Assembly: GCA_964036045.1 (NCBI GenBank)
Contig: OZ038384.1
Span: 33,777,997 to 33,841,996, forward strand
DNA: 64,000 nt
Direction: 5' to 3'
Origin: Eutreptiella sp. 'Long Island Sound 2002'
Taxonomy: Eukaryota; Euglenozoa; Euglenophyceae; Eutreptiales; Eutreptiaceae
Numbering within the stretch: the stretch's first letter is position 1; each line of letters opens with the position of its first letter. The position numbers and the translations under genes were made by a program. This document shows positions 21,527-32,509 of this stretch, one piece after another. The notes beneath the pieces were generated by a model. The model saw nothing but the letters and a program-made list of their open reading frames with translations. It did not search any database and was not told the origin of the DNA.

Positions 21527-22324
21527 AGTAAGAAAAAGTGCTTTTCCATTGCTTTGAGGCATATTCTAGTTGTATTAGAGATGCACTGAGCATCCATGCA
21601 TTTCTATCTTAGTATTGGCCCAACCAAAATCGGTGATAACACATTTTGACCTATGGAACCAAACACCCAATCAGGATATGGAGTGGACCCCTTAATCCCC
21701 TTTCAATCAGAAGCAAAACATCTTTTCCTTAGTTGACTGAGCACTGACATACCTAAGGTAGAGCCTATGAATTTATCTATGTTTTTCCATGAATACTTAT
21801 CTGCCCTAGTGGTATGCACCATAGGGGGCTAGGCACCTCTTTTTGAGAGGTCCTGGGTTCAATTCCTGGTCAGCCTAGCTAAGTAGGAAGATCCCATGTG
21901 ACATGGCAGTGACCTCATCGCCACATACCATGCCACCTCAGCACATATGGGACCCAAAACAAAGAGTGCACATCTCCTAAGATGGCACTATGGAGAGAGA
22001 GTGATCCTGAGGCAGTTTTCTAACTCTTTTCCCAAAGCACTTCAGCTATCTCTGTGAATATGCATTCATTTGTATCCTGAGTTGCAGTTTCTGTGAATAT
22101 CCAATCATCTTTCACTGTTTACACTGCAGCCCTTCATGCTTTGATCCTGAATTACCTTCTCCCTGCATACTATTGGCTTGGGCTATCCTGGATTGAGTTG
22201 GCTTTACTGTATTTCAACAAACAAAAGCTTTTCATCATCCAAAACCAGCAGCAGGACACCCTACAGCAACAACAAGCAGCAGGAGAAGCAAAAACACAGT
22301 GCTGAAAACACTATAAACTTTTCT
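21527..22324 (+). repeat. Gypsy-1 3' LTR
   Basis: Same length as the 5' LTR with about 16 substitutions and no indels. It ends TTTTCT and is followed directly by the CGGGA target duplication at 22325-22329. The tRNA-like module lies at 21800-21881. Confidence 0.94.
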
Positions 22325-23379
22325 CGGGACCTCGTACCGGACGCGGTTGGCAAAGGCGCATGAGGCGCAGGCTGCCGCACGACGTGACCCGACGGGCAGT
22401 GCGAGGGCTTTCCTCAACGAGACCGCCCTCCCGGCCGTCCACGCCCTGAATGGAGCAGGGGCCCCTACGCTACTCCCGGCGATGCACCGGATCGTGAACG
22501 CCATCCAGCCGGGGCTCATCGGCCCGGAGGCGGCCCTCTACAGGCACTGGATGGAGTGGCGCGAGTCCAACCGGTCGGGCCGGCCCCTGTCCATGGGGGA
22601 CACCCTGCGGCTGACGGGAGCGGGGTCTGCCGTGTCCCTCTGCAGCAGCGCCCCAGCCCTGCTGCACGCCCTCAGGACGCGCTACCCCGGGGAAACGGCC
22701 CCGTACCTGAACCAGGCGCGTGCAACATACCCGGGGGGAGTGTCCGAGCTGGATGCGGCGCTCCACCTTCTACACCCACCGGACGAGGACCTGGAGGTGG
22801 GCGAAATCACGGTGTTCGTGGAAGGCGCAGACGAGGCGCCCGCCCGCCCCCGGCCGACCAACCCGGTATACGACAGCACCAGGCCGACCCTCCAAGTAGA
22901 CCATCGTGTGCGAGGCGTTCCCCAGGGAGCCCACCTGGTGCCTCGCCCTCCCGCCGGCGACGCACGCGCCCCGCGGCTGGGCCGACCCAGACCTGTCCCC
23001 CCCCCTCTCCGGAAACGGGGGTGCCCACCACAGGGGGCAGGTCCTCTGGCAGGAGCGCCCTGGCACCCCCCTGCTCCTCCTCATCGTCGCGACCCGCGGG
23101 GACCCGGAACGGGTCCTGGGGATCACCCCCACCCACCTCTATGGGGCAGCACCCGTACCCCGCCCCCCGCTCCCGGCGCCCGCGGCGCAGGACGGGGTAA
23201 ACACCTTCCTGCGAACAGACGAGGTCACCGCCGTTACGGGGGTCCACCTAGTGCGGCTCCCCCCGGCACCACCTGATGACCCCCGGGGGCCCAAGGCCCT
23301 GAGCCCCGCCCCAGACTGGGAGCTGTGGCGCGACGCGTGGGCAGTCTCGCTCCCCCTCCCCCCCTCCCAATGCCGATGA
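22325..23379 (+). pseudogene. LINE-type ORF2, C-terminal part downstream of gypsy-1
   Basis: Continues the GC-rich ORF cut by gypsy-1. With one CGGGA copy removed, the frame open before 10980 runs straight into 22330. It encodes about 190 residues with no recognisable motif, then changes frame near 22900 and continues to a stop at about 23377-23379. No start codon fits the 5' side (the apparent start at 22347 is TTG), supporting an internal fragment. Function is unknown beyond being part of the element's large protein. Confidence 0.65.
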
Positions 23380-23552
23380 ATGGCCACAGGCCCCCGCCCG
23401 TACGGGGCTGACGCCACAGCCGGCCCCCCACCCCCTCCCCCCCTCCCCCCCGCAGAGCACTGCACAGCACTGCCCACGGCACGACACTGATGCACCGGGA
23501 GGTAGTGGGAAGGGCGCACCTGCCACCACGCATGCCCACCAGGATAACAGTG

Positions 23553-25590
23553 ATGTCAGACTCCGATGGCTCCTGCCAGCAGGACTACCGCCACCACCGC
23601 CGGTCCCGCTCCCGCTCCCCCGTCTCCCCGGAATGGGCGGGGGGGACCCCCGCGGAGCGAGAGGAGCGGAGGCTGGCGGAGGCGGCGGTGCCGGTCAGGC
23701 TGCCGGCTGGACAGCCCCGGGCGGCCTCTGCTGACACCGGGCCGTCGACCCAGGAGCCTTAGCCGGCCGAGGTGACCGCCCCCGCCGCCCAAACAGCAAG
23801 CCCTGCCGCCCCGCCCCGGGAGGGGGCCCCAGATGCGCGGGGAGCGGAGACCGCAGCCCCAGCGAGCCACGCCGTGGCCCCGACCGGGGCCCCCGGCAGT
23901 CCGCCGACACCGGGGGTAGCCCCGACGCAGGAGCCGGGCGCATCGCCGAGAGCTGCCGCAGCCGCAGAGGGGAGCGGGGAGGGTGCGCGAGGGGTTGCGA
24001 CCGTGGCCCTGGCGAGCCGCCTCAGCCAGCCACGCCGCGGCCCCCAGCACGCCACGAAAGCGGGGGACGGGCCCCGCACGGGCCACGGGCGCCTCACCGG
24101 CGGCCGCCGCAGCAGCAGCAGTGGGCAGGGAGGGCGCAAAGTACGGCGCCCACGCCTACCCCACCCACACCCACACCAGCCCCCACAAGCCGTTCCCCCC
24201 AAAGCCCTTCCCCCCGGGGCGGACGCGGCACGTCCGCCACCCGGCGCCGGAGCGCTCGCCGCCGGGCGTCACGCTACTGTTGCTGCCAAGGCAGCAGGAC
24301 GCCCGGCGCGTGATCCAGGAAGGAGAGGACGGCACGCAGGCATAGCTGCGTGCCAGCCACGGGAGCGCGGAGCGGGGGACGGGAGGCGACAGGGGAAGTG
24401 CCCAGGGGCAAGCGCAGGGAGCGGGCCCGGGCACACGCGGCAAGGAGCAAGGACGCAAACACGGACGGGGCACCGAGGCCAGCAGCAGCAGAGGGGGACA
24501 GAGCGCGGGCAGCGGACGGCGCAAGACAGGGCAGGGAGCCAGGAAGGGGCCAGGTCACGGGAAGGGCGCACAGGGACGTGGGCAGGGCGCGGAGGTGCAT
24601 GGAGCGGAGCGAGGGACGGTGGGTGAGCGCGGGCGCAGCCAAGGGCAAGGGCACGGGCACGGGACGGGCACGGGCGCCGGCAGTGCAGGCCAGGGCGTGG
24701 GTGACAGGGGGCGGGACCCACGGCACGGGAAGGGGGACAGAGGCGTGGGGGGGGGAGGCAAGCCCAAGGGCAAGGGCAAGGGCGCCACGGGCCCTGAGGG
24801 ACAGGCAGGACGGGGCATGGGAGCCCGGGGGGGAGGGCGGGTCGAAGGGAGGGGGGCGGGGGCGGGGCGCCCTCGCAGCCGGACGTGCAGCCGGTGAGGT
24901 GCATCCCCCCCGGCATCCAACAGATGCCGGCGCACCACACCCACCACCACCACCCCCACCACGCCCACCTCTACAACATCGACCCCGACGCCGGAGAACT
25001 CATCTCCCCCCAACCCCCACGACGCCAGCACCAGCCAGCCCCCCCCGCACCGAGAGCGGCGCCGGCGCGGATGGCCTCGGCGGGGGGAGGGCGGGGCGCG
25101 GCGCCGGCGCCGGAGGCACAGGGGCCGCAGGGGGAGCCGGCGCGAGGGGCAGGGGGGGCCTGGCCCTGGGACCGGGACTGGGGCATGGTCCCGGACTCTC
25201 TGGGGGATGAGGCGTTCCCTATAGTCGGGGAGGTGTACGGGTTGTTGAGCTGGGCCAACCAGGGGACCACCAGGGCAATGAGGAACCGGACTTTTGATGC
25301 CGTGCTGCTCCGGAGGGACGGAGGAAACAGGGAGGTACCCCCGGGGGGGGTCAGCAGCCCCAGAGGACCACGAGAGGGTCCTCAGGTCAGTGATCTGGGC
25401 GGCGTGGCCAGACAGGGGGCTGACGTCGCCGGCATTCCTGGAAGGGGGGGCGGTGCTCCGCATCACAGATGTGGACGCCAACAACGGGCTCCCCCGGGCC
25501 TTGCGCAACGCCCTCACCCAGTGGCGCTACTGCCGGCGCAACCCGCCACCGCCACAGCCCCAGCCCCCACACAAGCGGCGGCGCAGGTGA
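23553..25590 (+). pseudogene. Basic RS-rich ORF1-like protein, broken
   Basis: One frame from ATG 23553 starts with a short Arg/Ser-rich stretch (RHHRRSRSRS), then long Ala/Pro/Gly/Arg low-complexity sequence. It is cut by a TAG near 23760 and a TGA near 24624 and resumes near 24885. A His-rich patch and an ordered segment (DWGMVPDSLGDEAF, 'VYGLLSWANQG') follow. In a G run at about 25338-25348 the coding frame shifts by one; the new frame reads an ordered 80 residues ending in a basic tail (PHKRRRR) at 25590. It may be ORF1 of the same LINE family, as nucleic-acid-binding ORF1 proteins are often basic, but no known domain is visible. Confidence 0.45.
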
Positions 25591-25599
25591 CCGCCCAGA

Positions 25600-28350
25600 G
25601 GGTGGACGCGAGAGAGTGGGGGGGGAGTTGGGCCCCCCGACCCACGCCACCCCCACGATATGGCGTGACGGAGGAGCGGGCGCCACCTCCCGCGGGAGGG
25701 AGGGCGGAGACAACGAGCGCTAGGGGGAACCTACTGCCCCGCAGCCCGCTGACCGCTGACCGCTAACCCTCACGGCCGCCCCTGGCCGGCCAGCGCCGCG
25801 CGGCGACGGGGGGGGGGACAAGGGACCCCAGCCACGGCCTGCACGAGGGTCCGGCTCTAGGTAGAGGGGGGCGGGGGAAGAGTGCGACCCCTCAGCCGAC
25901 AGCTGGCCCCTGGGGCCGGGACCGCCAGGCCGCCCCCCCTCGGCCGTCAGGGGGCGACGCCATGGGACCAGAAGCCCCCCCCCAATTCCCCCCCCCTCCC
26001 CCTCAGGCCCAAGAGCGGACGGAGGCAGACCGAAGAGACGGCGGCCCCGCACCCCCCCCAAAGAGGCCGTTGCACCCAGGGTGAGGGGGCACCGCGGCCG
26101 CGGCAAGCGCCCCCGGTGGACCGCTGGCACGCTCCCGCCCTGCCCGCTGCCGGCCGACGGCGGACCGGCGGCGCCGAGGACGGCGCAAACGGAGCGGCCC
26201 CTTCAGAGGCCGGCCTGAGGAAGGCGGGGGCGCCAACCAGGGCGGGGGGGCCTCCCCCCCCCTCCCTCCCCCCCCCGCCGCACTGACCCATTGGCGGCTG
26301 ACCGGGCCGCGCCTGACGCCCACGGCCGCCCGGCAACCCCCACGGCACGAGTATACCCCATGGGGGGCGCGCCGGAGACAACAGATGGCAGGCCGACGCC
26401 CGACGGGGCGGGGGGGCATTGGGTGGCGCAGCGCGCCCCCCACCCCCCCCCCGCTCCCCCTTCCAGCTTGAGGGCCACAGGAGCGACCCTCCGCCCCCCT
26501 GGGGCCGAGGGGAAGCCCCCCCTCCCCCAGAAGAGACCGCGACGCGGGGGGGGGGGGATGCGGCTGGACCTGCACACCGCGCGCCCCAGCGCCCCCAGCC
26601 GCCTGCTCCCGCGGGGGGCGCGCCCGACAGGCGAGCCCACACCAGCGCGCCGGAGCTGCGCACGGACCAAGCCTGGGGGCGGCACCCGGCGGCGCACCAG
26701 AAGAGTATGGGGGCCGCGCCCCCCATGACCCCCACCATGACCATTGCCCACTCGGGGAGGGCAGAGGGAGGGCTCAGGTCTGAGGCGGCTCCCGGGGGAG
26801 CGGTCCACGGGTCGTCCCTCATCCCCCCCCCCCCCGGGGCGGCCCCGCGACCCCGACCGAACGCGCACGCCGGGGGGGTGTGCGCCGACGACAAGAGGGG
26901 GGCCAGGGTAAGGAACCGCGGGCAGCCCCCCAGAGAGGGAGCAGGGATGCCGCGGCGCGACTCCCCCCCCGACCCCCTCGGCGGCCCGCAAGCCGCGGGG
27001 GCGCCGGCCCCCACCCCCCCTAGGCAGGGGGGAAGGTGCCCCCTCCCCCCGCCCGAGAGAGGAGCCAGAGCATGGCCGGCTTCCCGGCCCCAGCCGCCGG
27101 CTCCCACAGGAACCGCGGGGAACAAGCGAGCCCGCGCGCACGCGCCAGGACGCCGCAGAGATCGCGCCCCGAGAAGGCGGGCGAGCACGAACCGGAGCGG
27201 TACCGGGGCCCCAGCCCCCCATGACCAGAACGACGCCAGTGACACCCGCTTTGTTGCCTGCCAAGGGAAGGCAGAGGGACGGAACGAGGCAAAGCGACGC
27301 CCCGCCCTACAGGCCCCTTGGCTGCACAAACGGGGGGCATGGCGCACGGGCCGCCCCCCCCCGAGCCCGCCCCCCGGCTCACGAACACCACGGACCCGCC
27401 CAAAGGGGGCGCACAGCCCCAAGCCAGGTAGAGGGGAACCGGGACCGGACCGCCCCCCCCCCAACCAGGCCAGACGGAGCAGGGGACTGGGGTAGGACAC
27501 GCAGAGGAGCACGGACCACGTGAAACGGCCCTACCAGCGCCCAGTGCCGGGACCGAGCGATCTGCGCACGCCACACCACCCAGGGGGGGGGGAGCAGACG
27601 CCGCGGGAGCGCGAGCGCACACACACGCAAAGGGCACGCGGGGACTACCAGAAGGGCAACCAGACCGAGCTCGCGGAACGCACAGACCGCGTGGAATGGC
27701 GTACCAGCGAGCGAGGATAAGGGACACCCGGACGGGACGGCCCGCCACACGCAGCGCGGGACACGCGGGGCAGGAAGGGGGAAACGGAAGAGACACAACA
27801 CCAGGTACCGACCCGAGCCCCCCACGCACACACGGAACGGGGCACTGCACCCGCCAAGGCAGTACTGGCGCACTGCGCCACGCCTCAACCCCTAGGCTAG
27901 GCAGCCTCCGCGCCAGCCCAAGGGGGTCCAACTGGCGACAACCCAGTATCACGTGCCCGGCGGCGCCAGCGCCCCGGGCGACCACGCATTAGGGGGGCGA
28001 CGCGAAGGGTAAGCGCCCGCAGCCACGGCTGCGAATTGATGCACTGACCGGGGAGTGGCGAAACGGGGAAGCCGGGGAGGGACGGGGCTCCGAGCCCTGT
28101 GAGCCCGGGGGACTCCGCAACCAGGCAGGAGTTGCGTCTTGGAGGGCCCCCCACTAGGACCCGGTGGGGAGGATATCACCTGGCCCAACCAGGGGGCCCC
28201 CCGGGGCCAAAAGGCGTCTAGTACGCGCAAAAATGAAACCTCAAACCTCAAACCAAATGCGGGGGTTGTGCAACCGCCCCCTTGCACAACCAACCCCTTG
28301 GACATGCCATCCTAACCAGAGGGACCGTGCTTCCACGGTTTGCTTGTAGA
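25600..28350. other. GC-rich, homopolymer-rich region without supportable gene
   Basis: Long runs of G or C (8-12) recur about every 100 bases, with little T. ORFs of up to 521 codons are open in several frames on both strands at once, which reflects composition. It may be untranslated LINE sequence. From 28000 to 28350 the composition returns toward average and the first GTTGCAC-type motif appears at 28264. Confidence 0.5.
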
Positions 28351-29218
28351 GAATAGTTTGTAGAGAGAGGTGAACCCTGTTTTGTACCATCACACACCAC
28401 AATATGTCACATTAAAACCGCTTCTTGTCTACCCCCATTGGTGTGTGCAACCCCGCAACTTCACCGGTTGCACTTGTGCAATCGTGCGCAACCGTGTGCA
28501 ACCACCATGCTACGCGCGGTGCGCGCAGTAGTACAAAAAAAGAAGAATCCATTCAATGCGAGCACACGTGGACAATGCACCACAAATCACACATAATACA
28601 AGCAAAGACGCATCCTTCATCATTGGAATCACATGTCATCACCACAATGGAACCCCATGTCAAGGAGTCCTTGTCGCACCACGGGCGTCACGCGTGTCTA
28701 CGATGCACTCGTGTAGCATACAATAGCATAGCGTTCCCCACGCCAACGCGTAGGTCCATGCAAATGATATGCATTGAAGAGGACGCCGGCTCCTGCACTG
28801 ACCAAGCATCCCCATACGAGTCGCTCCCCCCCATGTGCCCAGGCACCGGCCTTGACTTCCCCCCCACCAAAATAAACCGTCGTGAAAAGGTAGCCCCCAT
28901 CGAAATTACAAATGGTGATTTCGCCGGTGAGAGCACAATCGTCGTGGCCATGAGTATGAAGGTTCATGGGGGCACTCCCCGCGCCATGCACAAGAGCAAT
29001 GCTTGTGTAGGACAAATGGGGGAGGTGTCGTCGCACAAAATTATTTATACATCGCACCAACGGCTCCATTTTGGAGGTCCATGCGGAAATTACAATCTCC
29101 TTGCGAAAGCTTGGAAATGCCTTAACAGACCTAAGGAGGAGCCTCCGATAGTGAGTACCATGTCTCCCAATGGTCTCGCAACCCCTTGCATGACGTAGCT
29201 GTTGAACGAGGGTGTCGG

Positions 29219-29755
29219 CTAGTCATTGCGGAGGTGGCGAGCTCGATAGCTTTTGCGTTGCGTCCAAACCCTCCTTGTTCGGCGTGTTCGTCTTGCTTGC
29301 GTGTCAGTCTTGGGTGCCTCATCGCTCTTCCCCTCTTCCGCGACGGCCACACTTGTGTCACTTGGGGTGGCGGGCTTGTCATTTCCATCCCCCGTGGGCT
29401 TTGCCTCTCCTTGCTCTCCCTCTTGCATGGGTTCATCCTCTTCCTTCGTGCCTTCCCTTACGTCGGTACACACCATTTCTTCATCGGCCTTGGTTGGCGA
29501 CTCCCCTTCGTCCATTGTTTGGACGTCACGGTCACTGTCATCATTGGGCTCCATCACGCCTTCGCCGGCCCCACTCGACACCGCAATGCCATCCCCATTG
29601 GGTTTGTTGCCACCACCCTTGGGCTCCGCATCCGGCACCGTCTCTTTTTCTTTGTCCTCGGTGGCTTCCGCCACTTTGTCATTGTCCTCATTGGCTACCG
29701 CCACTTTCGCATTGCCCTCCTTGTGAACCCCCTTGTCCTCGTGCCCCTCGTTCAT
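29219..29755 (-). CDS. Hypothetical acidic protein
   Basis: A 178-codon ORF, extremely rich in Glu, Asp, Lys and Gly, with low-complexity EDNDK-like stretches and a basic C-terminal tail (RRTRRTRR, then QRKSYRAR). No domain is recognised; it is probably disordered. The ATG follows an A-rich stretch. It lies just downstream of the Lys-rich gene on the same strand and may be a further exon of it, because coding-like sequence in another frame (an acidic 'PPQWEDDEEV' segment) fills 29750-29900. The + strand frames over the same bases are shadows. Confidence 0.4.
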   Translation of the reverse strand: MNEGHEDKGVHKEGNAKVAVANEDNDKVAEATEDKEKETVPDAEPKGGGNKPNGDGIAVSSGAGEGVMEPNDDSDRDVQTMDEGESPTKADEEMVCTDVREGTKEEDEPMQEGEQGEAKPTGDGNDKPATPSDTSVAVAEEGKSDEAPKTDTQARRTRRTRRVWTQRKSYRARHLRND

Positions 29756-29946
29756 CTTTTTGGTGCTTGCACCGCGTCATCTTCGTTTGTAAATGAGGTC
29801 TTTCCCGGGACGACGCATACGGACCATATGACGTCCGCCGCCACCTCCTCATCATCTTCCCATTGCGGTGGGACTCGGACCAACTCTTGTCACTTCTTCG
29901 GTTTCTTGTCGCCTTTTTGAGGTTGGCTTTTGCCGCCAACGGCGAG

Positions 29947-31041
29947 TCAGTAGCCAACATTCGGTCCTTCCAACAAGCACCATCGTACACAACAACCGGG
30001 CGGAAGGCCGAACTTCTTGCACGCCTCCGCACGCTTGTCCGCGGCCTTCTTCCGCCGTTGCCTTGCGAGGTCCTACGAAGGTAAGATATGCAACCGGTGT
30101 GCAAGTGTGTGCAACCGCGCAAACGTGAGTGCTTGCACAAGTTGCACAAGGGTTGCACACTAGTTGCACAAGCTATGTAACATAGAATGCGAGTAAACAC
30201 GACGGTGTCACACCTCCGCGGCGGATGTGGCCTTTTTGGCTGCGGCCGGCTCATTTGCATGCGGTGTGCCATGGTCACCTGCTTCATTTGGGCTCTCCCC
30301 TTCTTTTGGATCTTGTTTCCGGCCCTCTTGCGGTTGTGGTACGCTCGCCTTTGCGCTTTTCTTCTTCTTTGGCGCGTTCGGTTGTACGCTCTTGCCTCCA
30401 TCGCCCTTCTTTTTCTTCGTGGCGGGCTTCTCCTCGTATGCCTCACTTCCGGCCGTGGTATTGCTATCTAATTCCACCGCAAGTCTCTTCCCTTTGCTCG
30501 AGTTTGCCCCACGCCCGTCTTTCTTCTTCTTGGTCTTCTCCGTGTCGTTGGCCACACGCTCCTTCAATGCGTGTTGGGCCTTGAGCAATATCGTCTTCGG
30601 TGAGACGTGGGACGCTTTTTGCCTTCCTCCTTGCGGAACAGGCGGTGGCCGGGGGGGTGCGGGCTTCCCTTGCTTCCCCATCGTCATTGGCTTGTGTTCC
30701 GTAGGGAGTACCCAATCACTCTGATCCACAATGGGGTTGCCCAACTCACTATCGTTCTCAAACCTTTCCTTGAGCTTCATTGCTAAATCCAATGGAAACT
30801 CCGTTGCGGAAGGGAGGTGAGGCGCGGCCTTGTCCACCCGGACCCGTTGTTGCGGGGTTGGAAAATCCAATGGAAACTCCCTTGGGGAAGGGAGGTGAGG
30901 CGCGGCCTTCTCCGACCGGATCCGTGGTTGCCATTTCGTCCCTTGATCCGGGTTTCTTACGCTCCCGTCCAACTCCCGTAGAGCGGCCTTCATATCTTTT
31001 TTCCACTTCTTCCTAAATTCTTCCACCTTTCTTGGATCCAT
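29947..31041 (-). CDS. Lys-rich hypothetical protein, two exons
   Basis: Exon 1 runs 31041-30214, from ATG. A GT-AG intron of 141 nt (30213-30073) ends in a pyrimidine-rich CTTACCTTCGTAG. Exon 2 runs 30072-29947. Splicing keeps the frame and gives about 317 residues. The protein has many Lys-rich patches (KKKK near the middle and end) suggesting nuclear targeting, and a duplicated unit containing AAPHLPS followed by EFPLD, also visible as a DNA duplication at about 30757-30910. It ends after a basic helix and a Gly-Pro-Pro-Gly-Cys-Cys segment. No known domain. Without splicing, exon 1 stops at 30208. Confidence 0.5.
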
Positions 31042-31333
31042 GGTGAGCTGCCATTCGTCAATGGGGATCGGCAGCTACACTCAACTCACGATCACACCGG
31101 GGCCACGCTTGTCGCAAACGAATATGGACGTCGGCACGTCCGTCGCGGTGAGCTGTGAAGGGCGGTTGCACAGGTGCAAGGTGTGCAAGGGTGTGGTTGC
31201 ACAACACCTCCGCGTTGACAAACACCATAGCCAAAATGAACGGATTCATGTTTCGGACCGTAAATGGGGCATCCGATGCATGTCCAATAAAGGAATCAAT
31301 GCTAAACATCACCCTAGTTGCACCATGGGCCGC

Positions 31334-32325
31334 TTACCCACCCGTCCTACAATCATTGACACATGGAGTGTGTGCACGATGGCACCTGCACAGCCTTGCA
31401 CAGCGGTTGCACACCTTCTCAATCGGGGTGTACGTTGCCGCCATCACGATAAGAGGACTCGGTGTTGTTGGCGGTGCATACGACTGTGCCACGGCGCCGA
31501 CGGCTTCCGCGGTGCGCCGATTGCTTCCTGAAGTTGTTGCCCCCGCCTCCAAAAATAATGGGGGTGACACACCATATGCCCCATCGTTGTGAACGTCATA
31601 TACTTCTTCCGAAATGCCTCCGACATCGCGGAAAAAAAACTGAGGGCCATGCCCATGTCCGTGGCTGCCCGCACAAGGTCTTGGGTTGCCGCCGCTGACC
31701 CACTTGGCTGCAAGGGCCTCTCCCAACCCAGTCTTTTGCCACACCATGAATAAGGCATACAAGGCGGCCTCAGTGAGCACCATGCATGCTTCCGCGTAGC
31801 CTTGGAGGCGATTTCTCAAGATTTTTCAATCACTCCACCGCGTGGCGGTGAGGGCGGAGCCCTGCCACGGATACGTGATAATTCCCGAGAGATCGACTTG
31901 CCAGCACTTCTTGAGCCAATGACACAATGCGCGCCTATACAAATATTTTGGCATTACATCGCGAAGCCAACGCCATTGCAAACTGTCATCGGCAAGCAGG
32001 GCGTCCATATGACAACTATGGTGCACCAACAACTCGCTTTTACATGGGAAGTGGGATTGCAATCGAGGCGGGGTGGTTTACTCGGTTGGTGAGTAGCTCG
32101 CTTGCTCATCAATTTGCGGCTTCTTTGGCGTTGTCAAACCACTACCAGTCGACGCTTGACTCCCGCTCCCTTGACTCCCGCTCCCACTTGCTTGTACGGG
32201 TCTACTTGGCGCTCCACTTGACGCTCCACTACCACCCCCGCTCCCACCTGCTTGTAGGAGTTCTAATAATTGTTGGAGTTGTTGGAGTTGTGGATCCATG
32301 CTCCCAATGCGCAACCGCTACGGAA
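31334..32325 (-). pseudogene. Hypothetical Gln/Gly/Ser-rich protein, broken
   Basis: After a likely 3' splice site (TTTCTTTCCGTAG, about 32326) the frame starts with MDPQLQQLQQLLELLQ at about 32299, then a Gly/Ser-rich repeat. The same frame continues through stops at about 32078 and 31826 to 31334, with ordered-looking segments in between. A second frame at 31444-31758 also looks coding, so a frameshift or a further intron is possible. No domain is recognised. The opening MDP matches the start of the Lys-rich gene at 31041, perhaps because the two are related or of one family. Confidence 0.35.
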
Positions 32326-32509
32326 AGAAATATGGGAAGAGAGTGTGCAACAAGCGGTGGCACAATGCAACAACCCACTTGCAGACAGTGCACACCACTT
32401 GCACAAGACTTGCACACGCTCCGCGTCCGGCGTACGACACACATGCACATGTCCAAACACATTGCGGTCCAATCGGTTACTAGATGACATGCAACATGAA
32501 GAGACACAC

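Larger units (their letters stand above)
10981..22324 (+). mobile_element. Gypsy-1: complete Ty3/gypsy chromovirus-like LTR retrotransposon, 11.3 kb
   Basis: Two 798-bp direct repeats (10981-11778 and 21527-22324, constant offset 10546) flank gag, protease and pol in + orientation, with a perfect CGGGA target duplication. I count about 16 mismatches between the LTRs (2%), so the insertion is fairly recent. All coding regions are open. Order is LTR, primer site, gag, in-frame TGA, protease plus an extra domain, then RT, RNase H, integrase and chromodomain, followed by a 2.3-kb noncoding stretch and the 3' LTR. It lies inside the LINE ORF2 pseudogene. Integrase downstream of RT and a C-terminal chromodomain place it in Ty3/gypsy rather than Copia. 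Confidence 0.95.

Noticed and set aside
11547-22305. 70-codon ORF repeated at 11547-11759 and 22093-22305
   Set aside because: It recurs only because it lies in both LTRs of gypsy-1 and spans the LTR end region; no motif and no start context.
25947-27512. 521-codon minus-strand ORF and 358-codon + ORF
   Set aside because: Pro/Gly/Arg-rich by composition, open in several frames at once, with no motif.
29688-30446. 252-codon Arg-rich minus frame
   Set aside because: Crosses the inferred GT-AG intron and is a shadow of the spliced frame; composition is biased.
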